A stretch of 64,000 nucleotides of DNA, taken from contig JAAOOA010000026.1 in assembly GCA_012861695.1 (NCBI GenBank), positions 9,394,661 through 9,458,660 of the forward strand, written 5' to 3'. Positions 1-12,203 of the stretch are shown here, in pieces; position 1 is the stretch's first letter; each line of letters begins with the position of its first letter. This DNA comes from Trematomus loennbergii. Lineage: Eukaryota > Chordata > Actinopteri > Perciformes > Nototheniidae. The notes under the pieces are model-generated. The model had not been told where the DNA came from. It ran no database searches and saw nothing but the letters and a program-made list of their open reading frames with translations. Position numbers and translations under genes: made by a program.

Positions 1-444
1 TATACCGAATACCGGAGCCCGAAAAATGGTATTCGGGACAGCCCTAGTGGACAATAACCAAGTACACTAAGTCAAGTACTGTACCTAAATACAATTTTGT
101 ACAATTTTGCTGCTTATAATTGTTGACTTTTCACTTAAGTATGGATATTTGTCAGGGACTTTTACTTGTTGGAAAGTATTTCTAGACTGTAGTATTTATA
201 TTTAAGTAGATCTGGATTTTTTGTACAATACTGAAAAGCATTCACTATGTGGGATGATTGCAGTCCAAAATAACTTTAATTCTCGCTACATATTCTGACA
301 ATACTGCTACTTCTTTGGAAACGAGGAAATCTTTAGGGTGAATTGATACAATCCTATGTGTAAATCTAAATACTCACATATTTTAAATAACTGCTATAGT
401 TTGTATTTAGGAAAGAGGTTTTAACTGTTACTTTAAAACCATAC

Positions 445-2450
445 CTTTGGAGGAGTCGTCATACCCAATGTGTTTGATTGTTTCCCTGACAATCTTCTGG
501 TAGTCAACGCTGGCTCTGGAGGTGATCTCCCCCCAGCAGGATCATCCCTGTCTTAGCAACAGTCTCTGAGGACACAATGACATGCAGTGGATGAGAGTAA
601 GACTAAGTAAAACGGATCATTAAGGACAAGGTGGTGAAGGTTGTCAAAGCCAACAAAGATTTCACTTTCGTACCACATGCTACTTTGGCATCAGGGTCTT
701 GTCTGAGGTGTGCGTCCAACACAGCATCACTGATTTGGTCACAAATCTTATCTGTAAATAAACACAAAGACATTCAGTTTTATATGATACAAAACAGTAA
801 AGCAGGAAACTCGTTTTGGCCTGAAAAATACTTTGATTGTTATTTCCTTATCAAACCAGTTAGCCAATTATGTTTCACTGAAAAGACTGATAAAATAATT
901 GCTACAGCTGTACAAGGAATGTTTGCCTTTTTCCTTCCACAGCTCCCTAATTCCTAAACCCTTTGAGGCCTTCCCTCCCTGACATGTACTGCAATTATTA
1001 CTGCAATTAATCCCCTAAAACCCAATTCAGGACTAGTGTGACAGCATTTCTAAGAGGATCGAAGCAGTTTGAATTTGTTCCAAATAAGTAAGCAGCTTTC
1101 TATTAATGCAGAGTAAATGTACACTTAAACACACCTTTAGTAGAAATCTCTTTAGGTGCTTCTATGTTCCTGCAACTATAAACAATGTGTATGTGACTGT
1201 GTTACATCCACAGATGATCAGAAGCCCCTGCACTGCCTATAATTAGGACTACTGGTAAGCCTATTAACAATGAAGCTCGCCCAACTTAGGACGGAAACTG
1301 CAGCGTATTGTACAAGCTGCAGTAAAATGTTCTCAAATTGAAACGCAGTATGCTGAAGATGTACTGTACTGTTATTTGTTTAGTTTTTATGAACAGTTTC
1401 GAAGTTTAATGGATACTTTGGAGGCCGAAATGTGTATAAGTTAACATTTAGTTCAGCCTCACTGACAGCACAGAACCACATACTAAAAGGTTTCCAAATT
1501 ACCATAATGCTTAATCGAGTTCTAAAAAAAGGCTTCATCATAGAGAACATTGTTCACGTACGTTTTGTGGGTTTTGATGTGGACCTGGTTCAATTTAATC
1601 TAGATGTAGGCCTTTAAAAAGCAGTGAAATCTCCTTTTTTTATGCATGTTCACAAATACGACAAATACTTTACAAGTGGAACATGTATCTCTTGCTTATC
1701 TATGATAATCTAGTTCAGTGAAAGTATGGACATTTTTGTAGGAGACCTCGTTCAATGTGATCCAGGTTTTGGCAAAATAAAAAACACGTACTGACGTCTT
1801 CCCTTTTTTGCATTATTCATAACAGAATATAGGTTTGACAAAGTTGTAAGTGGGTTTCAGACAGCGTAACGGCTTTACCTGCCTTTCTAACATGCTTTCA
1901 CAACAGTATGAGACACAATGTAAGTCTCATTCAGTAAGTAAAGTTTACACTCTAGAGCAGGAGAACCAGAAGCTGGGAATCTGAACGAAACTTCAGCGTG
2001 TTAGCTTAAACAGTTAGCCACCGTTTAGTTAGCATTCAGCTACGACGCTCCAACTTAAATGTCATAAGCTGGCAACATTACCCCAGCATTTATGAAGTAT
2101 GTTGTAACTTCATGCCTCAATGACATGCAGCTGGGCTACTTTATAGACACTTGTTAACGGTGACGACACAGAGGAACAGAGATGATGCGCAGGGTACTTA
2201 ATGGAGAGCTGACACACAACAACACGCTGAGCTACGTTAAGAGTAACAAGCAGCGTGACCTTGTTTGAGAGGCTAACAGGGTGCTATCAGGCTAATTATT
2301 ATACAATAAAGGAAAACTACTTCCAGGAATGCAGTTAATATATATTACAAACTTACCGGGGTGTCCCTCTCCGACTGATTCAGACGTGAAGAGGAAGCAG
2401 TCTTCATCAATGTGCGAGTTGTTATGGAAACCGTTCTGATAGCCGTTCAT
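445..2450 (-). CDS. mat2a: S-adenosylmethionine synthase, MAT2A type, 5' part of gene (exons 1-3)
   Basis: Methionine adenosyltransferase makes S-adenosylmethionine from methionine and ATP in the cytosol. Coding exons, in transcript order: 2450-2357 (ATG at 2450), 751-674 and 565-445. Exon 1 encodes a variable start followed by [11 protein letters not shown], the family's N-terminal signature; exon 2 continues [15 protein letters not shown] and DPDAKVAC; exon 3 gives [20 protein letters not shown] and [10 protein letters not shown]. The wording fits MAT2A better than liver MAT1A. The remaining exons must lie left of base 1; bases 1-444 look like intron. Exon 3 measures 121 bases where the codon phase needs 123, because the C run at 529-534 (G on the coding strand) is two short between the conserved LL and GEIT, so the frame breaks there. 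The exon 2 donor (GTACGA) is weak. I read the break as probable assembly error, since all flanking residues are conserved. Confidence 0.9.
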
Positions 2451-2989
2451 TTTACCCAATAAGCAGGCGGGAAGCTAACAAGCTAGCCGTTCAGTTAGCA
2501 GTTTTAGTGAAGCCGTGCGGGGTTGTTAGAGCCTTTACCTGGATCTGCTGCTGTCAAACACTCAGTGAGCACGCTGCTTCACGTGTATCCTCAGCAGGGT
2601 GTAGTGCAGATTGAGTCAGACTGTTGCCTAAACAACTTCTTCAGGCCCTTCTAGTCAATTCTCTGCAGCCAATGTTGTTGTTGAGCACACACCATGTGGT
2701 GCAAATGGGCGTGCTCTAATTTAATAAAGTGAAAGTCCCTCGGAGTAAAAAAACTCCTTTTTTTCCTAAGCATCCTTCTACCATGCCTTCTATCCATAGA
2801 TATGCTTCTACCTTGACAGTGGTGTTCAATATTTGTAGTTTTGCTTAAAGGTAGGGTAGGTAATTCACTTCAGAAACACTTGTTATATTCCATGGAATGC
2901 TCTTAACATCCCGACAGCAATACATTAAATGCTTTGACAATAAATACATAAGAAAAAATTCATCTGTGGAAGCCGTGGCGCTGAAAAAA

Positions 2990-3500
2990 GCACGACCAAT
3001 CGTCTTTGTGGGATACGATCGGAGCCTGAAAGCATGAATATTGCCGTTGTTTTCTTTGTACATCACCTCCTTTTATACTTTCCCAACAACAATAAATAAC
3101 AAACACTGTGTTACCTTCTTGAATACAACTTTGTTTTTCTCACATGCCTCCATGAGGAACCAATAATCTTATAACTGAGAAAAGTCTCAATTAATTGAAG
3201 TGAATAAGGGATGAATTTAAATACTACAAAACTATAATCTGACTCAATTCATGCACACATGTGCATTTTAGCTCAAACCTTACTATTTAAAAGCTTCCTC
3301 TATAAACAGCTTTTTATCCGTGCGCGTCTAAAGTGTATTAGATAATAAGGTTTTAGTTCAAATGCATGTGCTTGGGAAGTAAATGGTCATACAGGATAAA
3401 TACGAATTAGATTATACTGCACAAGTTGTTTGAGTATTTTTGTCAACGGAAATGTTGAAATAGTTTAGCTGTTAAAGTGTTTTAAACATTGTATTGGCTT
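2990..3500. repeat. Dispersed 0.5-kb repeat, copy 1
   Basis: Matches 4706-5225 in the same orientation over about 500 bases by eye, with scattered substitutions and short indels. Shared landmarks include GAATATTGCCGTTGTTTTCT, ATCTTATAACTGAGAAAA and TATACTGCACAAGTTGTTT. No terminal inverted repeat or coding potential seen. Confidence 0.75.
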
Positions 3501-4164
3501 ATAAAAATGTATTTGGGACAAAGAGATGACTTAAAAGCAAAGTTACTATACATAAATAAATAAATAGAGGTAAATCATTTGAATAAGGTTTAAAGGTTAA
3601 GCTGATTAGCAGAGATTAACTCAAAGGTCTTAAAGTCAATACACTGAGTCCATGTTTAAACACAAATACACATCTTGTTGGAGTATTTGTCCAATAAACA
3701 GTATTGGCTCCGTTTACTCTTTTTGTTCTGGTTTTATTTGCACACTCACACAATTAAATGTCATTTCCATTAAGCAAAACAAACAAATGAGTACACCCAC
3801 TCACTGACTCCGTAGAACAGGGGCTGTATTCACAAGGCTGCGAGGAAAAAGAGCATTGATCTAAGATTACTGTTCAAGTCACAAGGACACGTTTACATTT
3901 CATTACTCTGAGGACGTAAAATGCTCCTTTTTAGTTTACTTTTAAAATGTCAAGAATACAGACCAAGAACTACAGAGTTAAAAGTTTAAAACATCTGGTC
4001 CAAAAAAAATGCATGTTTCACACATTTCTGTCTTGAACACACAGGTCTGCACAAAGTCTCTCTCTCACATACACACACACAATCACACACTGATGTGAAC
4101 TATGATACCATCTATGCTTCTGGTCAAGGGTCCTTATTTTCATAAAGGACTGTTTACATGGATC

Positions 4165-4441
4165 CATATTAGAGCTGCAAAGATTAAATGAAATGCCAAC
4201 TATTATGATAATCAATTATTTGGTTTTAGAAGATTTCTAAGGAAAAATTATTCCGGTTTGTTTACTCTATGAGTTGCGGACAGAATAAGACATTTGAAGA
4301 CGTCATCTTGGGCTTTGGAAAACACTCATTAACGTTTTTCACTGTTTTCGGACATTTAATAGATTAAACAACTATTTGATTGATCAAGAAAATAATCTAC
4401 AAATTAACAAACAATAAAAAGAATATCTAGTTGCAGCCCCA
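4165..4441. repeat. Degraded MITE of the fish 'GCTGCAACTA' family
   Basis: Begins AGAGCTGCAAAGATTAAAT and ends CTAGTTGCAGCCCC, a decayed inverted pair. Internal sequence with paired ATTAAT/ATCAATT motifs and a 'gacgtcatcttgggctttgg' stretch resembles a non-autonomous DNA transposon family abundant in teleosts. Similar remnants lie near 11795, 50930 and 60160. Family assignment is from memory, not a database search. Confidence 0.55.
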
Positions 4442-4705
4442 AATCGTATTGCTGTAATTAACAACCAGTCACATTCATCACAGGTTTACTCTGACTTTGG
4501 TTTCACATTCAATATGTTTGTTAACCTATGATATAGCTTATGAATCTATAAATAAAAGCACTTGTCTTGAGGAGTCAGGACACATCTTTGACTCCAGGAT
4601 ACACATAGTGTATGAGGTGATGGTAGATTCAGAGACAGAGTACTGCAGTGCTACAATGGGAATGTTTGCAAAGGAGTCACCGAATGTGCTGCTTCTACGA
4701 GCACT

Positions 4706-5225
4706 GCCACTTTGTGGGATATGATCGGACCCTGAATGCATGAATATTGCCGTTGTTTTCTTTGTACATCACCTCCTTTTAAAGGAATACTTTCCCAAAA
4801 AAATGACCATTTGTACATAAATAACTAACAATGTGTTACTTTGGGTTCTTGAATAAAACTTTGTTTTTCTCTCATGCCTCCACGAGGAACCAAGAATCTT
4901 ATAACTGAGAAAATTCTCAATGAATTTAAGTGAATAAGAGGTATGCAAAACTATATGAAAAATAAATATCTTTACAAACTCTGACTCAATTCATGCAAAC
5001 ATGCATTTTCGCTCAAACCTTACTATTTAAAAGCTTCCTCTATAAACAGCTTTTTATCCTTTCGTGTCTAGAGTCTTTTAAATAATAAGGTTTAGTTCAA
5101 ATGCATGCGCTTGGGAAGTAGTGATCATACAGGATAAATAATAATTAGATTATACTGCACAAGTTGTTTAAGTGTTTTTGTCAACGGAAATGTTGATATA
5201 GTTTTGCTGTGTTTTAAACATTGAA
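4706..5225. repeat. Dispersed 0.5-kb repeat, copy 2
   Basis: Second copy of the unit at 2990-3500, same orientation, about 1.7 kb away start to start. It has a few small insertions relative to copy 1 near 4780-4830. Either a local duplication or two insertions of one interspersed family. Confidence 0.75.
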
Positions 5226-5350
5226 ATCAGTTCCTTCATGACTTTAAAAAAATGTTTTTGAGGTTAATGTAAAGGCATGGAAGCGAAACATTGTCTTTAA
5301 TATGGCCTTTCTTTGTGTGAAGTATCCCTTTAAAAATAGATGTTCATATT

Positions 5351-8300
5351 CTATGTGTCTGTTTTCCCTGTCTTTCCTATGTGTTTGACCCCTGTGGGGC
5401 TAACCTGAGCTGGTCTGTGTTCACCTAGGATGGCAGCGATCAGAGCCTCGGGTGCAGTCACCCCCCTGCCCGGAGACACCGGGCTGCGGGGGGTGAGCGG
5501 GCTGATGGTGGGGGACAACACAGTGTCGGGCGAGACCAGTCGCTCCTTCTTAGCAGCAGATGAGGGGGAGAGAGTCTGTCCCTCTTTGGAGCGAGGACAG
5601 AGGCTGAGGCCCTGCAGGGAGGGGAGGGGGTTGGAGGAGAGAGCAGGGGGGGCGGGGCTTCGGCTGCGGCGATGGCGGTGGTGGTGTTTGCCGTTTTTGG
5701 GGCTGGGGCTGCGGGAGCACGGAGCCAGCAGGACCAGAGTGCTGTCGTCTTCTGAGCTGACCTCCGAGCTGCTGGAGCGACGCGCGGTGGGGCTGTGGAT
5801 GGGGATCCTGATCTGTGCAGGTAAGGGATAAGGGCATTCAATAGGTTGCAGTAATGGAATATAGCCCTGAATATGTGGGCACACATCTACATATAATTTC
5901 CTAAGTAAAAGAAAAAAACCCTGCATTATAAAAATACTCCACTATAAGTAAAATTACTTCATTCAAACTTTTATTGAATTCAAAGTATAGAAAACAGATC
6001 TTATGAAGTACTAATTGTATGCCCTTTCAGTGTTATTGAATCATTTGTTTTTCATTTTGGAGCCACATTTTAATGTTTTACATCGTTTAGGTGTAGCTAA
6101 TTTACTTAATGTACTGTTATTCTATAGCAATGCATCACATTTTGTACACATAGCACATACAAAAATCAATAAACAATATTTATTTGCAACAAGTAGCAAT
6201 GGATGTTAGATAAAGCAGTAAGAGGTACATTATTTCCTTATATGTAATAAAAACATATATAAGCAGAAATACTAAAGTACAGGAAAGTATCATGCTGGGT
6301 CATTTTAATCCAAGCTTATATTACATAACATACTTGTAATTGTATTTGAACTGATTCGAGTTAGTTTTGATTCATGGGTTTGCCGTTTTAAGAACTTCGA
6401 TGTGGTTTGCATAATTGTATTCTTTTAGCGCTTTGTTTTAATGTGTTTATGTTCTTTGATTGCTAAGGGATCCCAATTGTAACTTCGTTTTGAGAAGGGA
6501 AAATGTAATATAAGCGTTTTAGGAAAAAAAATATTATTATTAAATGAAATGATTGAAAACAATACATTTGTCAATCTAGTTGCTGAATTATTTTGTGTCC
6601 ATTGATTAACTTTGTTGGAGTTTTGAGAAGGTCCTGTCCTGTTTAAACAGGATGATGCATTCAGGCACACTGGTTTATCCAGTTTGTGTGGAAAGAACGA
6701 TATTAATGATAAACTAGAACAAAGATTGTGAATCGGCCTATCAGTGTCCCACTTCACTAATACTCTTTTCTCTGCACCTTGGGCTAAAGACTTATGGAAA
6801 ATTGTTCTCAAAGTGTGGATTTAACATAAGCACAGTAACATGGCTGCGTGCCTGGGAGTACACATACTTATGGCCTTATACTATATGGGCATATTCATGA
6901 ATAAACACATCATACCAAGCCGTGAGTGGCTAACCTTTTGTCCTCTGACTTTTGTTACCTGAATTGGCATTGACAGTCCAACAATGCTGTTCATGTTGTT
7001 ACTGTAGTAGCCCAGGATGTATTCACCATCATCTCTCGGCAAATCCTCATCTGAAAATGTCACCTGGGGAACAAAAATAACAGAAATACAGTTCAAATTT
7101 AAATTCAGCTGCAGCTCAAAGTAAATGGCATTTCAGTGTCTGACACAAACCTGTGTTGCATGCTCTCCTTTGGCCCATATGTATGCCTGGTAATCTTTGT
7201 GATGTCTGAATCCAACCTGTTGCAGAATAACAAATGGGCATCATTTCAAATGCTGAAACTGGGCATTAAATAAAATAGATTTTTTTTCATGAGCTTTTGA
7301 CCAAAATTAAACTGCGTGTTACCTTGTATATTGCTACCCAGTCCCACGAGCTGCGCTGATAAGTCGATGCAACTGTGAATCGAACTGTAGCTTCTGAGAC
7401 TTTACACCACTCCTTGTTTACCTGCAGCTCCACCAGGGGCATATCCACCTTGAATGGGAACTAGGAGAACGAGAATATAGACGTTAAAGGGACAGTTTGG
7501 GTTGTTTTGAAGTGGGGTCGAATTAGTTACTCATCCTCAGTAAGTGAATGAATGTTGGCAAAAAAAAACTGTAGGTATAGCTTAAACTTCAACTGATATT
7601 GTTTTTAGGGTGTTTTGCTGCTACCCCTGTCCATAGCAATACATTGCTTTGCTCTGGTACCCATCATTCTGACTGAATTATCCCTCTAAGTAAATAAGGG
7701 TAAGATATCATTAATGCATTTGTATTGCTGTATTTAAGATAAGATAACATTTGAGGGAATATCGTCTTACATGCAGTGAAAACACAGCAGAAACAGGCTT
7801 GTGGTCGCTGATAGTGTAGCCCATGTGACTTCGGTACACATGCTGTGTCACTTTAGTCGCTCCACCCAGCCAGGAGGTCAGACCCCGCTGCAGTGCTGCA
7901 TTGTGGGTAGGAACTGGGGAGCCGGTGCGACGAGTGCGCCAGAGGATGCGATCTGTCCAGGCCGGTTTCCTCTTCTTCGCACTGAAAAAATAAGAGTCAA
8001 AGAGGGGCTGAATGTCAGAGTGGAGTTTTTACAGGACACTGCTTATAGAAAATAAAATGTATGGAGTAAGTTTGGCGACTGGACCAACCTGGTGTCGTAT
8101 GTGTGAGTGCCCACATCAAACTTATAAGTAGGAGGGAAATGTAAAGGTCCCTCAAGGAAGCCTTCAAGGACAGACTCTGTGTTTTTAGCCATGTTTAGCT
8201 GTAGAGAAGACAAATGAGGGAAGAATCAGAGCAGAGCAGTGCCCTCTGTTGGTTGTCGTTGGTTATTTAGAGACAAACAGGTGGTGTAAAGCCTTCTAAA

Positions 8301-9102
8301 ATAATGAATATGTGTGGGGCGAAATATTTTAAAATGCCTCACCTGATCTCGCTCCAACAGAAGAGGAAGCTTACTGCTCTCGATGGCACATTTCACCACA
8401 TGGATGTCATAGTCCTCAATACGGAAATTTAAATCCCCAAACCAAAAAACGACACTGGGGACAGAAAAACACAGAAAATACATTTTCATTTCAGCAGTTG
8501 TTTATTTTACTCTAAAAGGAAAATGTAAAGGTTCAATTGAATATCTAATTGATTTTATATTAGATGCTATCCCAAGAAAGCTGTAGCATTGTTTGTCAAA
8601 TAAATGGTCTAACTTGAAACCAAAGACACATTCAAGGTCAAATAATGAGACTTTAAAGCTCCATCAGGGGTGGGGAACCTCCGGCCTCCGGGCCATATAC
8701 AGTATGGTCCGCAAGACCATTTGATACGGCCCTCGAGGTAATTTATAAACACACGCAAAAAAAAAAAAAATTAAAGAAATCTAGACCGCAAAATAATTAA
8801 ACAAGCGAGTGACTGTTTTTCCTGGCCAAGGTCAGGTTCCTTGAACACAACACAAGCCTAACGTGTCGTCTCGTGGTATGTGTCTCGTCTGACAGGGGTG
8901 TAGTGCTGACGGAGAGCAGTGCTTTTGAAGTGCTCCGGCACATAAGGAGCTGTACACATGCCACAGTTTTTGCGTGGCTGTAATTGTAAGCCCAGTGGCG
9001 ATCTGTTCATCTGACATGATCATACAGTCAATAACGCCATAGAAAAGAATAGGATACATTACAGTACAAGTACTTCTGTCTTTGTGTGTCATTCAAGCTC
9101 GG

Positions 9103-9170
<68 letters not shown>

Positions 9171-12149
9171 CACGAGCGCATTTTGTTTGAGCGAGAGAGA
9201 GTGAGCGGTACCAGGGATTGTTAGCATCTGGTTAGCTAGCTATGCTAACGAATATAGGAGCTTTTCTACAACCAGGTGGAAGAGAGCTGTCTCCTGACAG
9301 ACTGAGAGGTTCAGATAACCTCAGCTCAGTGAGGTAAAGGCACACGTTTATATGATCATTATAGTTATAAAAAAATAAGAGAATAAATGAAAAACAGGTA
9401 TAAAATACTATAGCCTATGACAGTAAAAAAGTTGTTACTAATAAACAAGAATACAGTTTGAAAGGGGAGTGATTTGTAAAATATCCATAAAGAAAAAGAA
9501 AATCTGCTTACAGTTCTGTTTCATATGGGTGTTGAGAGATGTATCCATAGATCTCTTAATTTGGCTCTCAAATTGCACCAGATTGATGCTTTTAACTTCA
9601 ACATTTAAAAACAAATCTTCCTGGGGGAGTAGCACCCGGACCCCCCTAGAGGAGGTTAGGTCCATCCCCCACTTAAATCATGTTCACATGGATAAGAAAC
9701 TAAATACATTTGCACACATCTTGTGTCCATATCTTTCTGTTTTGGTGGTCATGCCACAACTGTGCACGTGCATGCATGCGCGAGTCATGGTAAAATATCT
9801 GGATTAAGAGGGTGCTTTTTCTTTGCACAGCATGAAAGAAAGGCCAAATGAATGGGCTGTGATTTTAGTTTTTTTAAGCAGAGGTGGAGTTCAATAATTT
9901 GTACGGCCCTCGGAGGATGTTGTAAAAATGTAAATGGCCCTTGAGAGGAAAAAGGTTCCCCACCCCTGCTCTATCATGTAATATGCCGCCCCGAATATGT
10001 ATTTATTATTGGTGAGCAAATTTGGTGCAGATAAATCTATTTTGTGAATGAACGTGCACATTTGTTTTATGGATAATCAATTTTGAGCTACATTCATTAA
10101 ACTCAAATGTCACCCACTCGTGGTCCAGCACCCCTGTGGCGGTGCCTCCTTCAAACTGCTGCTGCTGCAGGATGCTTTCAAAGTCCTCCATGCGCTGCTC
10201 CAGGTTCCTCATGTGAGCGGGCAGGTGACAGTTGAGGAAGCACACCGGGTGGCCGAACATCGTCATCCTCGCACTGACGCCCCCTTTATTCCCCTTAGAG
10301 GGAGGAAAAAAGGGCAGAGAGAGGACACAATGAGAAATGGATCCCTTATGCGTTACATTTTTATTCTTCCCTGGATTGTATCTGTGTTCAGGGACAAAGT
10401 CAGGATGTTTTTCTGCCCCTGAATCAAAGCACCAGACAGCCAGACAGCCTGCTGCTGCTGCACTGACCTCAAAGAGAAGGAGACTGCAGCACGCAGGGGT
10501 GATGCTGACATCAACACACAGGAAGGTCACACATGCATCCACGCAGAGGAGGGACCACACACACCACCTTTTAACATCCTACCCCCCCTTTGATAGAAAC
10601 CCACCACCACCAACGTTTCAATGTAATAAATCTCAGAATTCAGAGCAGCGCCCTTTGAAGCACGTACCCAATATCCCCCAAGACCTGTGCGCGTACTCTC
10701 TGTCTGAACACCTCTGAGGAAGGGAAGATGGCACCATTTGGAAAAAACCAGCAGCAGCACTCCCTGCATACGCTGGGACGCCACCTAAACGGATGAAAAA
10801 TAATATATCAATGCGGTGAACTGGATTTTATAATGGCCAAAAGAGGATAAGAGTTAAAAAAAAATATACAGTTTAACTCATATATCAATAACAATATTCT
10901 GTGTAATATCAGTATTTCAAGTCATGTGAATTCAAGCATTAAGTTGGTTCACTTTCTTATTTTGAATATTTACCGTTTACTTATCTATTATATCTATACT
11001 GTTTTTTATTAATTGTATCTAGATTTTTTTGACTGATGCCTCCTGTTGCACTGTCCACTTTGCTGCTGTTATTACAAATGTCCGCACTGTGGGACTAATA
11101 AAGGACTATCTTGTCTTATTATGAGCAGATTTACTGACCAAAACATATCCAAAAGGACTGAGTGTATCCATGCAACGCTCACTCCACTGGTCTGAAAAAA
11201 GAGCCTCCTTTAGCCGCTTGTTTATCATGGAGTTGACTTCCTGGAATCTGTGCGGTGCCAGAAAAGTAGAGAAATGTCATTAACAAGTGGAATACAACAG
11301 CAATAATCAAAAGGAGAGTGATGGGCACATCAAGATGAACACAGATGACTGAGTGGGCACAGGCTGTCTCTCTGGCAGCGCTGAGCCTGTCGGATAAACT
11401 TGCTTACCCGATGATAAACATGTCAACGCTCCCATCTGAAACATTTGGTCCGAACAGAGATGTGATGTCATCTGGCGGGACAGCTGACCCCACATTCCAC
11501 GTGACGATGTACACCCTTTCAGAGGATAGAAGCATGGGAAATGCCGCATTAGATCCAAGTACTATATATATTATATAATGTAGGGTGTAAGAGGACATCA
11601 TCTGTGCTATAATCCTCAGAGAAATAGCTTTCATCGGTTGTTGCTGTATTTAGAAAAAAGATACGCACAATTAAGCACCCCTTGTACCTTGAAGATGACT
11701 AAGGTGTGTGTGTATGCGTGTGTGTTCGAAAAGAGAAAGAGATGGAAATAGCAACACCAGCAACACTTTTTTATCAAATAAACAAACATCTCACTAGGGT
11801 TGTACTGACATTTATATTAATTGATTTTAAAATGTCAACAAATTATGAAAAATGTCAAACACAGGTTCCCAAAATACCTGGTGGTGTCTACTAATGTCTA
11901 AAGTTCAAATCCCGCACAGATTCAGTTAATCATTGTAGAAGAAAAGCAACACACTGTGACATTTAATATCTGGCATATTCACTTGAAGTATGACTCAAAC
12001 GTTTAATTAGTATTCAAATAGTTGCCAGTTTATTTTCTTCTGATTCGCTAAACAATTAATCAACTATATTATCCTTAAATCAAGCCTTAAATTGTGCTGT
12101 TCTCTATCCAGATTTATGATTTCTGCAGTCACATGAAAACAGTGCAAGC

Positions 12150-12203
<54 letters not shown>

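Larger units (their letters stand above)
2451..5350. other. Intergenic spacer between mat2a 5' end and inpp5j stop
   Basis: No coding exon recognised. The first few hundred bases (about 2451-2700) are the likely mat2a promoter and 5' UTR side. The rest is AT-rich and holds two direct copies of a 0.5-kb repeat (2990-3500 and 4706-5225), a degraded MITE (4165-4441) and probably the inpp5j 3' UTR nearest 5350. Confidence 0.6.

Noticed and set aside
445..565. mat2a as a processed or decayed pseudogene
   Set aside because: It has introns, conserved residues on both sides of the single defect, and other neighbours show the same kind of small loss.
3520..3600. AT-rich runs as replication origin or matrix attachment site
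   Set aside because: Similar AT-rich tracts occur throughout the spacers; nothing specific supports this.
5430..5831. 133-residue plus-strand open frame
   Set aside because: Antisense shadow of the GC-rich, Ser/Pro-coding last exon of inpp5j.
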